From positions 1 to 18,623 of the forward strand of contig CACXJP010000046.1 in the NCBI GenBank assembly GCA_902768065.1: a stretch of 18,623 nt of DNA, given 5' to 3'. The translations under genes and the position numbers were made by a program. The notes under the pieces are model-generated. The model was not told where the DNA came from. It was given only the letters and a program-made list of their open reading frames with translations, and did not search any database. The DNA comes from an uncultured Erysipelotrichaceae bacterium (lineage in GTDB: Bacteria; Bacillota_I; Bacilli_A; RF39; UBA660). Every line of letters begins with the position of its first letter. Position 1 is the first letter of the stretch. Positions 1-6,136 of the stretch are shown here, piece after piece.

Positions 1-104
1 AGACAACTCAATTATAAAGCATTTTTTAGGTTTTAACCTTTTTTATTGATTTAAAAAGAGATTATTTATAAATCTCCCCACTTTGGAAACACTATCAAAT
101 AACT

Positions 105-173
105 ATGTTTGATAGACTTATAAAAATTATTGTGATATATTTCATATGTATTAATTATCTTGCCATAAGTTAA
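105..173 (+). CDS. Possible 22-residue leader peptide upstream of ORF6N copy 1
   Basis: A short frame starts at ATG 105 and ends at TAA 171-173. Its last residues (INYLAIS) match the end of the short frame in front of ORF6N copy 2 (IDYLAVS). No convincing RBS precedes this ATG, and an 8-bp inverted repeat (CTATCAAA/TTTGATAG) surrounds it. The matching ends lie inside the conserved leader RNA, so the peptide similarity may only reflect RNA conservation. Treat it as a weak call. Confidence 0.2.
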   Translation: MFDRLIKIIVIYFICINYLAIS

Positions 174-300
174 TATGACAATTTGGACGCTAAGGTTCTA
201 ATTCTTTAAGGCAAGGAAGAATTATTGCATGCTGCGGGATATCCCTTTTAATAGGATGAAGGGGATATCCTTTTTTTATTCTAAAGAAGGAGGTTCAATT
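150..300 (+). promoter_or_regulatory. Conserved structured leader with terminator, before ORF6N copy 1
   Basis: This stretch is nearly identical to 3008-3163, the leader of ORF6N copy 2. It carries CTTGCC (159-164), then GGACGCTAAGG, then the inverted pair TAATTCTT/AAGAATTA. The loop of that hairpin contains GGCAAG, complementary to the upstream CTTGCC, so a pseudoknot is possible. It ends in a 12-bp hairpin (GGATATCCCCTT-like arms around 238-269) followed by a T run: an intrinsic terminator just before the AAGGAGG of the gene. This is the layout of an attenuator or riboswitch-like leader. I cannot assign it to a known RNA family. Confidence 0.55.
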
Positions 301-1174
301 ATGAATGAAACAGCAGAAACAAAAGATATTGAAAAGAGAATTTATACTATTAGAGGAGTAGAAGTAATGTTTGATTTCGATTTAGCAAAAATATATGATG
401 TTGAAACGAAAAGAATTAATGAATCTGCTAAGCGTAATCAAATAAAATTCCCCGAGAGGTTTAGTTGGGTACTTACAGATGATGAATCAAATAATTTTTT
501 GTCGCAAATTGCGACCAAAAAGTAGAGACTCGTGGTGGTCGTTATAAAAATCCAAGGGTATTTACTGAATAAGGTGTAGCAATGCTATCTACTATTCTAA
601 GTTCTAAAAAAGCAATAGTGGCAAGCATTTCTATCATCGACGCTTTTGTTCATATGAGACACTATTTAAGTTTTTCTAATGATGTTTTACTAAATAAGGT
701 AATGTTATTAGAAGAAAAGGTTGATGATAATACAAAAAAGATAAATGAATTATTTGATAAATTTGAACCTAAATTATTTTTAAAAGATAAAATAATATAT
801 ATAAAGGAGAATTATTTGATTCTCATATAATTCTTTTGGATATATTTGATAATGCTAAGGAAAAAATAATAATAATTGATAATTATGCTGGTAAAGAACT
901 ATTAAAGAGTTTAAAAGACATTAAAAAAAATATAATTATCATTTCATCTAATGTTGATAATACATTGAAAGAAAAGTATGAAAGACAATATACTAATGTT
1001 AAATTTATTGCTAACAATACTTATCATGATAGATTCATTTTGATTGATAAAAATAGACTATATTACTCTGGGGCATCCTTTAAGGACCTCGGTAAGAAAT
1101 GCTTTGATATACATGAAATAGATGATGAACAAACAATTAGAGAGTTTGTCAATAATTTACCAGACAATATATAG
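301..1174 (+). pseudogene. ORF6N-domain / PLD-like protein, copy 1 (frameshifted)
   Basis: ATG 301 follows AAGGAGG. The first 74 residues form an ORF6N domain (IRGVEVMFDFDLAKIY, then VETKRINESAKRN and FPERFSW). ORF6N domains are found in phage anti-repressor-like and DNA-binding proteins. The frame breaks near 523 and continues in another frame, where the normally conserved TEQGVAML reads TE-stop-GVAML (TAA at about 570). The frame 582-830 holds the rest of the domain (AFVHMRHY) and a coiled linker. A second frameshift near 810 leads to 836-1174, which carries IIIIDNYAGKELL, YHDRFILID and GASFKDLGKK. These are hallmarks of the PLD-like C-terminal domain that often follows ORF6N in Firmicutes. 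All parts are present but out of frame, so it is probably inactive. An 8-bp hairpin (ATTATGGC/GCCATAAT) lies just downstream. Confidence 0.8.
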
Positions 1175-1230
1175 TTTTTAATTATGGCAAAATCGCCATA
1201 ATAAGAAGATTATATTGTTAAAAATAAAAA

Positions 1231-1512
1231 AAGACTTAGTACTAATACGCAAACAACCTAGATGTTTTAATAATTAGGAAATATTCCTGATACGCAAACA
1301 AGGTTAGAGCACTTAGAATTGACACTGATACCACCCACGTTGAATGCGTGTCAGTACTTAGCCGCAAAACGTAAAAAAATAAGGAAAACGATTTCTAAAA
1401 AATGCCTAAAAAAGCAAGTTTTTGTATAAAAATAGCATAAAATAATTTATTAAATATTTAACCATGTCCTGGGAAAATATGTCTCCCAGGGCCAGTGTCT
1501 ATGCTAAAAGAT
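1231..1512 (+). repeat. Type B leader element, copy 1
   Basis: It aligns with 5769-6037 across its length. Shared words include TAATACGCAAA, AGGAAATATTCCT, AAGGTTAGAGCACTTAG, GACACTGA and, near the 3' end, TTAACCAT followed by AATATGT. It begins with a hairpin closed by AACC/GGTT around AGGAAATATTCCT. It then has a GACAC/GTGTC stem and ends with CCTGGGA/TCCCAGG (1468-1474 and 1484-1490). A direct repeat (ATACGCAAACAA) flanks the first hairpin. It stands in front of a good RBS and a broken gene remnant. It may be a leader, a mobile repeat or a recombination site; the function is unknown. Confidence 0.6.
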
Positions 1513-1546
1513 GTTTTACAGAACATTTTTTTTAATTGAAAAAAAG

Positions 1547-1671
1547 AAGGAGGAAAAAATAAAAAATGTGTAGATGTTTTACCATCTAATTCAGATTTAT
1601 CAAGTATGAAAGTAGAATTAGTTAATGCAATGAGCAGAGAATATACAATTAAGAATTCTATTGAAGCATAA
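1547..1671 (+). pseudogene. Remnant of an unidentified small gene behind leader B
   Basis: A strong RBS (AAGGAGG, 1547-1553) is followed by a coding-like frame ending at TAA 1669-1671. Its stretch reads VDVLPSNSDLSSM, VELVNAMSREY, IKNSIEA. No start codon is in frame at the expected distance. The ATG that is present (1565) opens a frame that stops after six residues. The simplest reading is the 5' part of a decayed cassette gene that kept its leader and RBS. I do not recognise the protein family. Confidence 0.35.
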
Positions 1672-1697
1672 AAAAAGATTATGACTATATCATAATC
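1670..1697 (-). terminator. Intrinsic terminator of the ankyrin-like gene
   Basis: Read on the minus strand, GATTATGA and TCATAATC form a perfect 8-bp stem with a 5-base loop, followed by seven T. It lies just after the stop codon at 1706. Confidence 0.8.
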
Positions 1698-1705
1698 AAT
1701 ATTTA

Positions 1706-2740
1706 CTAATTGGATGGATGCTTCTTACTCTTGCAGAACGCAACTGCTTTTTTTACATCATCATCTAATTTATCTTCATCTATAAAATCCAAAATAGCTT
1801 TTGCACTTTTACAAAGATCATCCTTGACTTCAGATTCATCTCTTGTAAGACCTAGCGTTTCTGCTACACTTTTACATGAAATCTCATTTTTCTTAAAGCT
1901 ATTAACATATCTTGCATATTTTTCATCAGATTCATCTTCTCTCTTAGGTCGCATTTCATCTCTTGTTAATAATGAATATACATACGCTTTTGTTGCATTC
2001 CATGATTTATCATCTAAATCATGTATAATAACATTAGTATCAACATCTGTCTTTTTTAATAGGTAATCAGCTGCACCATAATTATGAGATTCTAATGCTA
2101 AAGCAAGGATATTTCCTAATCTACCGCTAGGTAATAATAGTATGCTTTTTCTCTTAACATGTATATCTAACACTTCTCTAGCTAGTTCATCTTCTGCATA
2201 AGCATAATTTTGCATCAAATGGTATAAACATAACGAATCATTAAATATTCTTGTCTTATCATCATCGCCTTTTACAGCATTATCAGTAAATCTTTCAAAC
2301 TCTTCTCTTTTAAGACCTAGCATTTCTGCTACATTTTTACATGAATTCTCATTTTCCTCAAAATAATTAACATATCTTTCATAATCTTCATCAGATTCAT
2401 CTCTTACCTTAGGACGCATTTTATCTCTTGTTAATAATGAATTTTCAAATTCTTGTTTTGCACTCCATTCTTTACTATCTGAATCATGTGCAACAACATT
2501 AGTATCAACATTTTCCCTTTTTAATAAGTACTCAGCTATAACGTAATTATGAAGTTCTAATGATAAGGCAAGAATATTTCCTAATCTACCACTAGGTAAT
2601 TGAAAACGATTCTTATAATTATTAACACATAAATCCATCATTTTTTTAGCGAATTCATCTTTTGTATAAGCATATCTTTTCATCCAATAATAACAATGTG
2701 CCGAAGCACCAAATAATTTCTCACTTTCTAATAACAACAT
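1706..2740 (-). CDS. Two-repeat ankyrin-like protein of unknown function
   Basis: A 344-residue protein built from a tandem duplication. Residues about 17-149 and 172-304 align with a period of 155 residues. Each repeat carries YAYxxDE, LPSGRLGNILAL, a helix pair resembling an ankyrin unit (GNILALALESHNYGAADYLL), then NSLLTRD or YSLLTRD, a charged DESDExY segment and a closing SCKxVAExLGLxR. There is no signal peptide and no membrane segment. The C-terminal 40 residues are acidic and then lysine-rich. It is probably a cytoplasmic protein-binding scaffold; the fold is inferred from the helix pattern only. It is the only large minus-strand gene here and has its own promoter and terminator. Its codons resemble the downstream core genes more than the neighbouring cassettes. 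Confidence 0.75.
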   Translation of the reverse strand: MLLLESEKLFGASAHCYYWMKRYAYTKDEFAKKMMDLCVNNYKNRFQLPSGRLGNILALSLELHNYVIAEYLLKRENVDTNVVAHDSDSKEWSAKQEFENSLLTRDKMRPKVRDESDEDYERYVNYFEENENSCKNVAEMLGLKREEFERFTDNAVKGDDDKTRIFNDSLCLYHLMQNYAYAEDELAREVLDIHVKRKSILLLPSGRLGNILALALESHNYGAADYLLKKTDVDTNVIIHDLDDKSWNATKAYVYSLLTRDEMRPKREDESDEKYARYVNSFKKNEISCKSVAETLGLTRDESEVKDDLCKSAKAILDFIDEDKLDDDVKKAVAFCKSKKHPSN

Positions 2741-2773
2741 ACTTTATTTTTCCCTTCCCTTCGAATGTCACAT

Positions 2774-2802
2774 ATTATAACGTAAATTCATAAATTATGC
2801 AA
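2774..2802 (-). promoter_or_regulatory. Promoter of the ankyrin-like gene
   Basis: On the minus strand, TTGCAT (2797-2802) and a perfect TATAAT (2774-2779) are separated by 17 bases. It lies 34 bases before the ATG at 2740, with a purine-rich GGGAAGGG RBS in between. Confidence 0.7.
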
Positions 2803-2822
2803 GTAAATTAATAAGATGTGTA

Positions 2823-2900
2823 ATCATTTTATGATAATGTCATGTTGTATCATTTTATGATAATGTCATGTTGTATCGTTTTTTGAAAATGTCAGTATGT
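2823..2900. repeat. Three tandem 26-bp repeats, operator-like
   Basis: Two perfect 26-bp copies (2823-2848 and 2849-2874) are followed by a diverged third (2875-2900). Each perfect unit contains the palindrome ATCATTTTATGAT and then AATGTCATG. The array lies between the minus-strand promoter of the ankyrin-like gene and a plus-strand TATAAT (2903-2908). This is a typical place for a regulator-binding array serving one or both directions. No cognate regulator is visible. Confidence 0.75.
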
Positions 2901-2902
2901 AG

Positions 2903-2927
2903 TATAATATGCTCTTTGATAAAGGAG
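2903..2927 (+). promoter_or_regulatory. -10 box and RBS for the short ORF before ORF6N copy 2
   Basis: TATAAT at 2903-2908 directly follows the 26-bp repeats. AAGGAG at about 2922-2927 precedes ATG 2936. No good -35 stands at 17 bases, and the nearest TTGAAA is only 14 bases away. The promoter may therefore need an activator bound at the repeats. Confidence 0.45.
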
Positions 2928-2935
2928 TAATCAAT

Positions 2936-3034
2936 ATGAATATACATGGTCATATAAAAATAGGTTTGTTCGATTGTATTTATAAAAATAGTATATTAAG
3001 CTCTATGCGTATTGATTATCTTGCCGTGAGTTAA
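2936..3034 (+). CDS. 32-residue short ORF / leader peptide before ORF6N copy 2
   Basis: ATG 2936 has a well-placed RBS and a TATAAT upstream. The frame ends at TAA 3032-3034, inside the conserved leader RNA. The end (RIDYLAVS) matches the end of the shorter frame at 105-173. The peptide starts MNIHGHIKIG and has no recognisable domain. Its stop falls just 3' of CTTGCC, the left arm of the possible pseudoknot, so a translating ribosome would cover that arm. A role as a regulatory leader peptide is inference from this position. Confidence 0.4.
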   Translation: MNIHGHIKIGLFDCIYKNSILSSMRIDYLAVS

Positions 3035-3163
3035 TATGACAATTTGGGACGCTAAGGTTCTAATTCTTTAAGGCAAGGAAGAATTATTGCACGCTGCGGG
3101 TTATCCCTTTTAATGGGGTTAAAGGAATATCCTTTTTTTGCTCTAAAAGAAGGAGGTTTAATT
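3008..3163 (+). promoter_or_regulatory. Conserved structured leader with terminator, before ORF6N copy 2
   Basis: Second copy of the element at 150-300. CTTGCC, GGGACGCTAAGG, TAATTCTT...AAGAATTA and the GGCAAG loop word are all kept. The terminator arms differ in sequence but still pair (GGTTATCCCTTT against AAAGGAATATCC, two mismatches) and are followed by seven T. The element ends at the AAGGAGG of the gene. Conservation of the leader is at least as high as that of the coding region. Confidence 0.55.
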
Positions 3164-3886
3164 ATGAATGAAATAGCAGAAACAAAAAGTATAGAAAACA
3201 AAATTTATAATATTAGGGGAGTGGAGGTGATGTTAGATTCGGATTTATCAGAACAATACAAATGTGCTTATGGTACTAAATCAATTAATTTAGCTGTTAA
3301 AAGGAATAGGGAGAGATTTCCAAGTGATTTTTATTTTCAGCTGAACGAAGAAGAATTTAATCAAATTTGCGGTTTCAATTTAAAACTTCAAAATAATAAA
3401 ATTAGAAGTTTACCATATGTATTTACTGAGTAAGGAGTGGCAATGCTTGCTACAGTAATAAGAACAGATGTAGCAGCTAAAGTAAGTATTGATATTATGA
3501 GAGCGTTTGTTAGAATGAGGCATTATATTAAATATAATGATCAACTGTTACCGCATAAATATTTGCTTTTAGAAGAAAAGGTAGATAATAACACAATTAT
3601 TAGAAATATTAAACCTATCAAGAGAAGAAGTAATAATTATAGATAATTATATGGGAAAGGTATTGCTAGATGAGTTAAGAACTATTAATAAAAAGATAAT
3701 TATAGTTTCTGCTAATATAAATAACACTTTAAAAAGCAAATATTCTAAACAATTTAATAATGTTACCTTTATAAATAATGATTCATATCATGATAGATTT
3801 ATAATTATAGATAGAAAAAGAGTTTTCACTGTGGAGCTTCATTTAAAGATTTAGGTAAAAAAAGTTTTGCAATAAATGAAATATAA
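3164..3886 (+). pseudogene. ORF6N-domain / PLD-like protein, copy 2 (decayed)
   Basis: ATG 3164 follows AGGAGG. The ORF6N domain reads IRGVEVMLDSDLSEQY, then AVKRNRERFPSDFYFQL. It stops at TAA 3431-3433, exactly where the family has Gln in TEQGVAML. The same frame resumes at once (GVAMLATVIRTD, RAFVRMRHY) up to about 3600. Then the linker is deleted and the frame shifts: the PLD-like part is read in another frame (VIIIDNYMGKVLLDEL, YHDRFIIID) and shifts again near 3827 to GASFKDLGKK, ending at 3886. It has one in-frame stop, one deletion and at least two frameshifts, so it is non-functional unless recoded. The downstream flank is shared with copy 3 (9034-9230). Confidence 0.8.
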
Positions 3887-3929
3887 AATAAAATAGAAAA
3901 AGAATAATTAATAAATGATGTTATTATTA

Positions 3930-4125
3930 ATTGTAGTATAGATAATCAATAATATTTATGATAAAATTTATATGTAAAACATTATAGTAATAAATATTTA
4001 ATAATAGTAACAAATAAGATATTTTTTTATCCTAGAACTAGACATGTTCTAGAAGTTTAAGAACATGTTCTATTGACCTAGTACAGGCCTAGTCAATATG
4101 TTCTTCGCCCCAGGACAGGGCACGT
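3930..4125 (+). repeat. Type A leader element, copy 1 (with upstream AT-rich flank)
   Basis: It is homologous to 9185-9405 and, from about 4029, to 7034-7165. Two hairpins are visible. The first is CTAGAAC/GTTCTAG (4032-4038, 4046-4052). The second is a long bulged hairpin, 4059-4105, in which AAGAACAT pairs with ATGTTCTT, ATTGA with TCAAT and CTAG with CTAG. The 5' flank shares ATGATAAAATTTA and ATGTAAAAC with the 9.2-kb copy. The 3' end passes into CACGTTGAATG, a word of the B elements, so this copy looks like an A-B hybrid. Confidence 0.65.
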
Positions 4126-4333
4126 TGAATGTGTATGCGCTCTAAAACTTAGATAGGCATCGATATATAAGGAAAAATCAACTGTTCAATGTATAGTTAA
4201 AAATATGATATATAAAGTAAATTTTTATATTATTGAATAAAAAAATATACTAAGGATGTTTGAGGGGAATATGTTTCCGCATACCATATTGATGGTATGG
4301 GTTGTATAATTAAAATGTAAGGAGAAATAGATT
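4119..4333 (+). repeat. 3' part of a B-like leader in front of the Nudix gene
   Basis: CACGTTGAATGTGT matches B copy 1 (CACGTTGAATGCGT), and GGGAATATGTTTCC resembles the 3' end of B copies 1 and 2. It carries an 8-bp hairpin, CATACCAT/ATGGTATG (4280-4287, 4292-4299). After this come TATAAT (about 4305) and the RBS AAGGAG before ATG 4334. Confidence 0.45.
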
Positions 4334-4945
4334 ATGAAAGAATTATTGTTAAATATATTAAATGAATATTTAAAAATCTTTCCAAAGGAGATAGAAAGAC
4401 AACAAGAATTAATAAAATTTTTAAATAATCATAAAGAAGAACAAATAACAGATTGGAATAACTTTGATGGTCATGTTGTTGCTGGTGGTTTTGTCTATGC
4501 AAAAGATGAGCAAAAGTTTTTAGTATTACACCATAAAGATTTAAATATATTTTTATACCCGGGTGGTCATATTGATAAAGATGATAGAAATCCATTAGAT
4601 GCTTCTATAAGAGAAATAAATGAAGAAACGGGATTAAAAAATATAATTGAATTTACAATATCAAACAATGAATTAGTTCCAATTGATATTGATACACATT
4701 TAATTGACTATAATAGGCGCTTAGATTTACCTGAACACTACCATTTTGAGTTTAGGTATTTGTATGTTATTGATAAAATTGAGAATATAAACGTTGATTC
4801 AAATGAGTCATCAGAATATAGATGGATCAGTGTAGAAGAATTGAAGCAAGATGAAAATTTTGGTAAAATTGCTGATAAATTTGATTTATTAAATTTAAAA
4901 AATATCAGAAAAAAGGGCTTAGTTCTATTGAAAAAGAGTATTTAA
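4334..4945 (+). CDS. Nudix hydrolase
   Basis: Cleaves a nucleoside-diphosphate-linked substrate; the exact substrate cannot be told. The Nudix box spans residues about 77-101: GGHIDKDDRNPLDAS followed by REINEETGL, the REUxEExGU core with both catalytic Glu. There is a two-residue expansion in the first half, and the usual first Glu is not at its standard position. The N-terminal 45 residues are helical, and FLYPGGHI matches cytosolic Firmicutes Nudix proteins. ATG 4334 is preceded by AAGGAG. It sits alone behind an A/B leader. The C-terminus may be altered by a frameshift near 4905-4915: another frame continues with coding-like sequence to TAG 4993-4995. The core domain is intact, so activity is likely. 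Confidence 0.9.
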   Translation: MKELLLNILNEYLKIFPKEIERQQELIKFLNNHKEEQITDWNNFDGHVVAGGFVYAKDEQKFLVLHHKDLNIFLYPGGHIDKDDRNPLDASIREINEETGLKNIIEFTISNNELVPIDIDTHLIDYNRRLDLPEHYHFEFRYLYVIDKIENINVDSNESSEYRWISVEELKQDENFGKIADKFDLLNLKNIRKKGLVLLKKSI

Positions 4946-5019
4946 ATTCTATTAATAAAATAAATCAAATTGTGGAAAGTTTAGATAAAAAATAGAACTA
5001 TACATAATAAACATACAAC

Positions 5020-5095
5020 TATAATGAATTGTTATTATGAATTAGTCAGCCATACCAAACATATAAAAAGTAACTATTCATAATTAACAAACATG
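5020..5095 (+). other. Intergenic stretch after the Nudix gene
   Basis: It holds an inverted repeat CATAATAA...TTATTATG around 5001-5040 but no T run and no coding signal beyond the possible Nudix tail that ends at 4995. Confidence 0.3.
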
Positions 5096-5136
5096 GCATT
5101 GTGAGAGTGTCTGTATATTAGAAAGAAGGTAAAATA
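5091..5136 (+). repeat. 3' module of a type A leader before the HD gene
   Basis: GGCATTGTGAGAGTGTCTG, then TATATTAGA and an AGAAGG RBS, aligns with 7134-7172 (GGCATTGCGAGAGCGTCTA...) before the HAD gene and with 9368-9410 before the GyrI-like gene. The homology runs to the start codon of three unrelated genes. The 5' hairpins of type A are missing here. Confidence 0.55.
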
Positions 5137-5766
5137 ATGGATAAAAAAATAAAAGATATAATGTCATTTTATGCATTATGTAGCAAATTAAAAGATACAA
5201 TAAGAAAAGGCCCACTTACATGGAATGCAAATAGAAAAAGAATAGAAAGTGTTGCAGAACATATTTATGGTGTTCAAATGTTAGCAATTTCTATCTATTA
5301 TCAATTTGGATATAAACTAGATTTAAATAAAGTAATCTACATGCTAGCTATTCATGAATTAGAAGAAATAGAAATTGGAGATTTAGCATTCTATGAAACA
5401 ACTAAAGAAGATAAATTAGAAAAAGGAAAGAATGCTACAGATTTAATTCTTAAAGACTTAATTGGAAAGGAAGAAATATCTAAATTATTGGATGAGTACA
5501 ACGAAAGAAAAACTGATGAAGCAATATTTGCATATCATTGTGATAAATTAGAATGTGATGTTCAAATGAAATTATACGATCAAGAAGGATGTTTTGATTT
5601 AAATAATCAACCTAATAATTCAATTATTGATTTACCTAGTGTTAGGAAAGTACTAGATAGTGAAAGTAGTATTTCAAATGCATGGATTGAATTTGATAGA
5701 AGTAAATTCGAAGACGATCCTGTATTTATTGAAATCATAAATTGGTTAAAAAATAACAACATATAG
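5137..5766 (+). CDS. HD-domain phosphohydrolase (YfbR/HDDC2-like)
   Basis: A metal-dependent phosphohydrolase, 209 residues, probably acting on nucleotides like the 5'-deoxynucleotidases of this fold. SVAEH (H42) is the first metal-binding His. The second motif is HELEEIEIGD (H73, E74, D82): Glu replaces the Asp of the classical HD pair, a variant seen in a Firmicutes subfamily. HCDKLECD (D136) gives the last metal-binding Asp. WNANRKRIESVAEH resembles the substrate-side loop of YfbR. ATG 5137 has AGAAGG upstream. The preceding leader is the A 3' module, and a B leader starts directly after the stop. A single-gene unit is the likely transcription unit. Fold confidence is high; substrate is not known. 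Confidence 0.85.
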   Translation: MDKKIKDIMSFYALCSKLKDTIRKGPLTWNANRKRIESVAEHIYGVQMLAISIYYQFGYKLDLNKVIYMLAIHELEEIEIGDLAFYETTKEDKLEKGKNATDLILKDLIGKEEISKLLDEYNERKTDEAIFAYHCDKLECDVQMKLYDQEGCFDLNNQPNNSIIDLPSVRKVLDSESSISNAWIEFDRSKFEDDPVFIEIINWLKNNNI

Positions 5767-5768
5767 AA

Positions 5769-6037
5769 ATGGCTTAGCACTAATACGCAAATAACCATGG
5801 TAGTTTCATATCTAGGAAATATTCCTAATAATGAAACAAGGTTAGAGCACTTAGCACTGACACTGAAACAACCCATGTGGAGTGCATATTGGTACTTGAG
5901 AGAAAAAACGTTGAAAAATAAAGTATCTGTAGTGAACATAAATTAGTAAAAAAGTAAATATATTTTAAAAAAATAATATATTAAATTAACCATTTCCTAG
6001 GAGAATATGTTTCCCAGTTCCAGGTTGATGATTTTAA
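5769..6037 (+). repeat. Type B leader element, copy 2
   Basis: It begins three bases after the HD gene stop and runs to the APH gene. It includes a multi-part hairpin at 5793-5843: AACC/GGTT at the base, GTTTCAT/ATGAAAC in the middle and AGGAAATATTCCT at the tip. B copy 1 keeps the base and the tip, while the middle differs in sequence. The 3' part has CCTAGGAGAATATGTTTCCC, the counterpart of CCTGGGAAAATATGTCTCCC in copy 1. Confidence 0.6.
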
Positions 6038-6136
6038 AGTAATGCAAATTCATTATTTAACAAAATAGTAAACAATTTAGATTTAGGAAACATAACTGAA
6101 GGCCCTATCCAAGTTACAGGTGGCTTAACACATAGA

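Noticed and set aside
229..300. N-terminal extension of ORF6N copy 1 from ATG 229
   Set aside because: These bases form the leader terminator hairpin; the AAGGAGG before ATG 301 and the parallel start in copy 2 fix the start at 301.
150..300. c-di-GMP-I (GEMM) riboswitch
   Set aside because: Only short words resemble it (GGACGC-AAG, GC-GGG); the stem order and the position of the paired GGCAAG/CTTGCC do not fit the GEMM fold.
1710..2066. Plus-strand open frame of 118 codons
   Set aside because: It is antisense to the two-repeat ankyrin-like gene, has no RBS, and its translation is a Ser/Leu-rich shadow.
2823..2900. CRISPR array
   Set aside because: The 26-bp units are directly adjacent with no spacers and no cas genes.
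567..3433. Alternative genetic code with TAA as Gln
   Set aside because: TAA clearly ends most intact genes in this window, and both ORF6N copies also have frameshifts, so decay explains it better.
5607..5939. Minus-strand open frame across the HD gene end
   Set aside because: It overlaps the well-supported HD gene and the B element and has no RBS or domain.
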